Shown: positions 60,154 through 64,000 of the stretch, in pieces
How the letters are laid out: every line of letters begins with the position of its first letter
Numbering within the stretch: position 1 is the first letter of the stretch
Assembly (NCBI RefSeq): GCF_932276165.1
Contig: NC_063988.1
Span: forward strand, 3,720,001 to 3,784,000
Origin: Plutella xylostella
Taxonomy: Eukaryota > Arthropoda > Insecta > Lepidoptera > Plutellidae
Direction of reading: 5' to 3'
Length of the DNA: 64,000 nucleotides
The notes under the pieces: model-generated
Databases searched by the model: none
What the model saw: the letters and a program-made list of their open reading frames with translations, nothing else
Told to the model about the DNA's origin: nothing
Translations under genes and position numbers: made by a program

Positions 60154-63100
60154 ATGTCGCGTCTTATAGTTAAAAATCTTCCGAATAAGGTATGTATATT
60201 ATGCCTAACATTTCAACACTTTGGTGAGCTGTTACTCTCTATAATTCACGTTTCAATTTCCAGGTTACTGCCGAGTATCTGAAAGAAATATTCTCGCAAA
60301 AGGGTGAGGTGACCGACGTCCAGCTGAAATACACAAAAGATGGAAAGTTCCGGAACTTTGGTTTCGTGGGATTCAGGACGGAGGAGCAGGCAGCAGCGGC
60401 CAGGGAGTACCTGGACGGGTCCTGCGTGCGGTCCATGAAGATCGACGTGCAGGTGTGCGCCAACCTCGGCGACGAGGCGAAGCCCCGCGCCTGGAGCAAG
60501 TACGCGCCCGACAGCACCGCCTACAAGAAGCTGCACAAGGACGAAACACAAGACTCTGCAAAAGCACAGAAAAAAGAAAAGAAATTAGTCAAAAATAAAA
60601 ACAAAATTGTTGAACTACTCAAAAAGGTATTTATTTCCACTATAAATTATGTGCTGTGTCTTTTATGTCTCCTGTATACAAAGTAACCTTATAAATTATG
60701 TATTTCAGCACAAAAATGATCCTCTATTTGCTGAATTCATTGAAGCTCACACAAATGAAAAGTCAAGCTGGATCAAAGAAGCCTTGGAGAAAGCAAATAA
60801 AAGTGATGATGATGAAGATAGTGGAGTTGATGAGGAAAAACAGCCAGAAACTGATGACAAACCTGATGAAACTACTTCAAAGATGAAGGAAACTCCTCCA
60901 GCAAACAAAGAAAAGCTTGCGGACAAGAAAATAAGTGATTTAGAGGTAAATACAGTTACTTATTATGTAGTAAAGTGTTGGGAAGGACCAAATAAGCTTA
61001 ATGACAGAACTTCTGAAAGCCGGCGGTAGACCGATTTTAATAGCACTTCGGAGGCTGTTTAATTCCGTCATACTCGAAGGCACAAGCCCGGAGGCATGGA
61101 GCAGAAGTGTAGTGACTTTGTTCTTCAAGAAAGGCAACAAAGCCCTATTGAAGAATTATAGACCCATTGCACTTCTGAGCCATGTGTACAAGCTGTTTTC
61201 GAGAGTTATTACGAATCGTCTCGAGCAAAGACTCGACGACTTCCAGCCACCCGAACAAGCCGGGTTCCGAAAAGGCTATAGTACCATAGATCACATACAC
61301 ACGCTTCGGCAGGTTATACAGAAGACCGAGGAGTATAATCTACCTTTATGTCTAGCGTTTGTGGACTATGAGAAAGCCTTTGATTCTATTGAGCTCTGGG
61401 CGATGCTTCAATCCCTTCAGCGGTGCCATATAGACTATCGCTATATCGAGGTGTTGAGATATATGTACAATGCTGCCACAATGTCAGTTCGATTACACGA
61501 ACATAGCACAAAACCGATCCAGTTGCAAAGGGGCGTGAGACAGGGAGATGTTATTTCTCCGAAACTGTTCACCTGTGCACTGGAAGATGTTTTTAAGCTT
61601 GTAGAGTGGAAAAGACTGGGCATTAACGTCAATGGCGAATATATCTCTCATCTACGATTTGCTGATGACATAGTTATTATGGCGGAAACGCTGGAGGAGT
61701 TAGGCGAAATGCTCACAGACCTCAATGATGCCTCTAAACAAGTTGGGCTGAAAATGAACATGGACAAGACAAAGGTCATGTCGAACGAACATGTTTCATC
61801 ATCGCCCGTAACTGTAGGAGGTGTCACCATCGAAGTTGTTGATCAGTATCCCTACCTAGGACAAGTGATCCGATTAGGAAAATCCAACTTCGATAAAGAG
61901 GTAGCTCGTAGAATCCAACTCGGATGGGCAGCGTTCGGGAAATTACGACACATCTTCACTGAAAACATACCTCAGTGTCTGAAAACAAAAGTTTTCAATC
62001 AGTGCGTGTTGCCAGTGATGACTTACGGAGCCGAGACGTGGTGCTTCACCAAAGGGCTTATCCACAAGCTCAGAGTTGCTCAGCGTGCTATGGAAAGGGC
62101 TATGTTAGGCGTGTCCCTGCGAGATAGGATTCGTAATGAAGAAATCCGCAGGAGAACTAAAGTTACCGACATAGCCAAAAGGATTAGCACGCTGAAGTGG
62201 CAATGGGCTGGCCACGTAGCCCGCAGAGCCGACGACCGCTGGAGTAGAAAGGTTCTGGAGTGGAGACCCCGTGTCGGCAAACGGCGTGTCGGTCGCCCCC
62301 CAACCCGTTGGTCTGATGATCTGCGGAAGGTAGCGGGAAGCCGCTGGATGCAGATGGCGGGTGACCGTTAGGAGAGGCCTATGTCCAACAGTGGACTACG
62401 GAAGGCTGAGAGAGAGAGAGAGAGAGAGAAATAAGCTTAGCCAAACTCAATACTTGTATTAGTGTATATTACACAATATTATATCCTCATTATTTAGAAG
62501 ACAAATTAAATTAATAAAATTGCAATTAAATAAGTAAATTCTATTGTAAAAATGATTATTTACATCTACTTACTTTTTTTCCAGTATATGAAAACTTTAA
62601 TGAAGAAGGTTGGTGTGCCTGATGTAACTCCTAAACCAGTTGCTGAGCCTGAAGATGATAAGCCTAAGAAAATCAGGAACAGACCATTGTTTTATGTTAA
62701 GGTAATCTCTTTTGTCCAATTCAAAAATATCTTTTTGTGCAGCATAGTTTTTCAGGTTTTTTACCCTGTGCCACAGCCATTCAGAATATTTTCCTTGTGA
62801 ATTTGTTATAATTACCAGATAACTGTGAAAATCTCTACCAAACAATTTATTTACAGATTACAGGTCTACCATTCAAATGTAAGAAGAAAGATGTTAAAGA
62901 CTTGTTTAGACCCCTGGTTCCTTACTCTATAAGACTCCCTTTGGGCAAAGGCAAGAAATTGGCAGGTTTCTGTTATGTTGGCTTCAGGACTGAGGCAGAG
63001 TTGAAGAAGGCATTGAATAAGGATAAACTTTTTGTTGGTGAGTAAAGCTGCCTTTATAATTAATTTTTTACTCATAAAGTATATTATTGTACCATTGTGA

Positions 63101-63937
63101 TCTGGTATTTACATTTATTTATTGTGCTTATAGGTAGTCATAGGATCAATGTGCACAAATATGAAGATCAGGCTAAAAAGGTGGCCGAAGAGGAAGAGCA
63201 GACTTGCAGACGGAAAGAACAGGAAGTAAGTTCCATTGAAATAAAGTGTAAAAAAGAAAAGAAAATTTATTTTCTGTAAGGAAATATAATATTTTCTATG
63301 ACATTACCTAACAATAACTAAAAAATGCATTTTCGGTTTCAGAAAAACAATATGGAAGAAAGTATTGGAGAGAGTGGAAGCATCTTTGTGAGGAATCTGG
63401 CCTATGTCGTGTCTGAAGAAGAACTCACACAGTTATTTGAAAAATATGGTGAGTGCAATCCATAGAATAAAGAAGTAATGGTGTGATCACACTAATGTTA
63501 TACATTACATGTAGGCAAAAGTCTGTTAGTGTATGTGTCTCTTACTATTTCACTTCTAAGTTTATTTGATTAAATTTCGTGTTCTGGTTGCTTTTACTAA
63601 AGAACACATTACTGACAAGGTTTTAGTAACGAAATAATAATACCTACGCCCATTCTTTTAAACAAGCCTCCTAATAAAATATTTCCTCTGCAAAAACATA
63701 GTATCAGATTTCACATCCAAGCTCACGCTTTCAATAACTCCCCAGGCCCGCTAGCAGAAGTCAACATGCCGATAGACCCTGTCCTCCGGCAGCCGAAGGG
63801 CTTCGCGACGGTGACGTACGTGATGCCGGAGCACGCGGCGCGCGCGTACACGGAGCTCGACGGCAGCGCCTTCGCCGGACGCATGCTGCACCTGCTGCCC
63901 GCCAAGACCGAGAAACTTGAGGAGGATAGTGGGGATG
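60154..63937 (+). CDS. Rbm19: RNA-binding protein 19 / MRD1 homologue, 5' eight exons (continues past window)
   Basis: Nucleolar RNA-binding protein needed for early pre-rRNA cleavage and 18S rRNA production; the family has six (RBM19) or five (yeast Mrd1) RRM domains. Exons 60154-60189, 60264-60626, 60709-60945, 62585-62701, 62857-63037, 63134-63225, 63343-63448 and 63746-63937 join in frame to 441 residues and end with a phase-1 donor (GTATGT at 63938). RRM1 covers about residues 3-82 (RNP2 LIVKNL, RNP1 NFGFVGF). An acidic/Lys-rich linker follows. RRM2 is about 247-325 (RNP1-like AGFCYVGF) and RRM3 about 354-430 (IFVRNL, GFATVTY). The start ATG gives MSRLIVKNLPNK, the expected N-terminus of the family. 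The third intron holds an RTE LINE fragment. Later RRMs must lie downstream. Confidence 0.92.
60264..60626 (+). CDS. Rbm19: Rbm19 exon 2: RRM1 and basic linker
   Basis: Acceptor AATTTCCAG ends at 60263; donor GTATTT starts at 60627. It encodes most of RRM1, with RNP1 as RNFGFVGF, then the conserved AWSKYAPDS segment and a Lys-rich stretch. The GC content of its middle is much higher than that of the surrounding introns. Confidence 0.92.
60709..60945 (+). CDS. Rbm19: Rbm19 exon 3: acidic linker
   Basis: Acceptor TATTTCAG ends at 60708; donor GTAAAT starts at 60946. It encodes NDPLFAEFIEAH, a segment conserved after RRM1 in RBM19/MRD1 proteins, then a Glu/Asp/Lys-rich disordered linker. The 1.6-kb intron that follows contains the RTE insertion. 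Confidence 0.9.
60990..61000 (+). repeat. Target-site duplication, left copy, RTE insertion 2
   Basis: AAATAAGCTTA, identical to 62429-62439. The intron sequence before it is host DNA. Confidence 0.82.
61001..62428 (+). mobile_element. RTE-type non-LTR retrotransposon, 5'-truncated, in an Rbm19 intron
   Basis: An open frame at 61001-62371 (456 residues) encodes reverse transcriptase from just before NYRPIALL through GFRKGYST, FVDYEKAFDS and RQGDVISPKLF. The catalytic motif is FADDIVI (Phe in place of Tyr), followed by PYLGQVI and the C-terminal RIRNEEIRR/WAGHVARR/GRPPTRW region. After the stop come about 30 bases and a (GA)n tail. An 11-bp duplication, AAATAAGCTTA, lies at 60990-61000 and 62429-62439, so the element begins exactly at 61001. 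The first ATG is therefore an accident of truncation. The endonuclease part is absent. It lies in the same orientation as Rbm19. Confidence 0.9.
62429..62439 (+). repeat. Target-site duplication, right copy, RTE insertion 2
   Basis: Identical 11-mer directly after the (GA)n tail that ends the LINE fragment. Confidence 0.82.
62585..63037 (+). CDS. Rbm19: Rbm19 exons 4-5: linker and RRM2
   Basis: Exons 62585-62701 and 62857-63037. The first encodes YMKTLMKKVG and a basic linker leading to LFYVK. The second carries RRM2: ITGLPF as the RNP2 strand, and AGFCYVGF as RNP1. Phases agree with the neighbouring exons (0, then 1). Confidence 0.9.
63134..63937 (+). CDS. Rbm19: Rbm19 exons 6-8: end of RRM2 and RRM3
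   Basis: Exons 63134-63225, 63343-63448 and 63746-63937. They encode the last strand of RRM2 and a charged helix (GSHRINVHKYEDQAKKV), then RRM3 with IFVRNL as RNP2 and GFATVTY as RNP1. The last exon ends with a phase-1 donor, so the protein continues beyond the window. Confidence 0.88.
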
Positions 63938-64000
63938 GTATGTGTGATATTTTAACTATCTAGAATAGGTTAGTTTTGATTGTGAGTAAACTTGATCGAG

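Noticed and set aside
61001..62371. A 456-codon frame starting at ATG as an independent host gene
   Set aside because: Reverse transcriptase motifs, the (GA)n tail and the flanking 11-bp duplication show it is a truncated LINE inside an Rbm19 intron.

Overview
The window looks like nuclear DNA of a moth or butterfly (Lepidoptera). Intron-containing genes of animal type sit in AT-rich DNA, and the repeats are lepidopteran in style: tRNA-derived SINEs, 5'-truncated RTE-type LINEs with (GA)n tails, LINE 3' tails ending in CAATAAAG-like runs, and several short terminal-inverted-repeat (TIR) elements. The species cannot be named from the sequence.

Layout. (1) Bases 1-50,244 contain no coding exon that I can support. 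They are AT-rich with many short GC-rich patches ((CCG)n, (GGGGC)n), mobile-element copies and a few microsatellites. Three plus-strand sites at 6846/6847, 21209/21210 and 36786/36787 have the fused acceptor-donor form (pyrimidine-rich tract, CAG|GTRAR) of recursive splice ('ratchet') points. They divide the distance to the first recognisable exon (50,245) into steps of about 14.4, 15.6 and 13.5 kb. My reading is that most of this region is one giant intron of the gene that follows. (2) 50,245-56,874 (+) carries eight exons of a matrix metalloproteinase, best matched to Mmp2: most of the catalytic domain with HEFGHSLGLSH, an unusually long Thr/Pro/Tyr/His-rich hinge, a four-blade hemopexin domain and a hydrophobic C-terminal tail typical of GPI anchoring. 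Exons for the signal peptide and pro-domain lie upstream of the window or were not found. (3) 59,048-59,329 (-) is an intact single-exon COX19, a mitochondrial copper-handling assembly factor with twin CX9C motifs. (4) 60,154-63,937 (+) is the 5' part, eight exons, of Rbm19/MRD1, a nucleolar multi-RRM ribosome-biogenesis protein; it continues past the window. COX19 and Rbm19 are divergent, with start codons about 0.8 kb apart.

Mobile DNA. There are two RTE-type LINE fragments with exact target-site duplications (15 bp at 40,658/41,814; 11 bp at 60,990/62,429), the second inside an Rbm19 intron. A SINE is nested inside another SINE at 52.7-53.2 kb, and two further SINE copies lie at 23.0 and 30.0 kb. 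TIR elements include a PIF/Harbinger-like element with a TTA duplication (26,917-27,313), a 986-bp element with TA flanks (37,054-38,039), a 616-bp element (33,851-34,466) and two small hairpin elements close to Mmp2 exons.

The genes do not form one pathway: Mmp2 remodels extracellular matrix, COX19 serves respiratory-chain assembly and Rbm19 serves 18S rRNA production. The main novelty candidates are the evenly spaced recursive splice points and some of the TIR elements.
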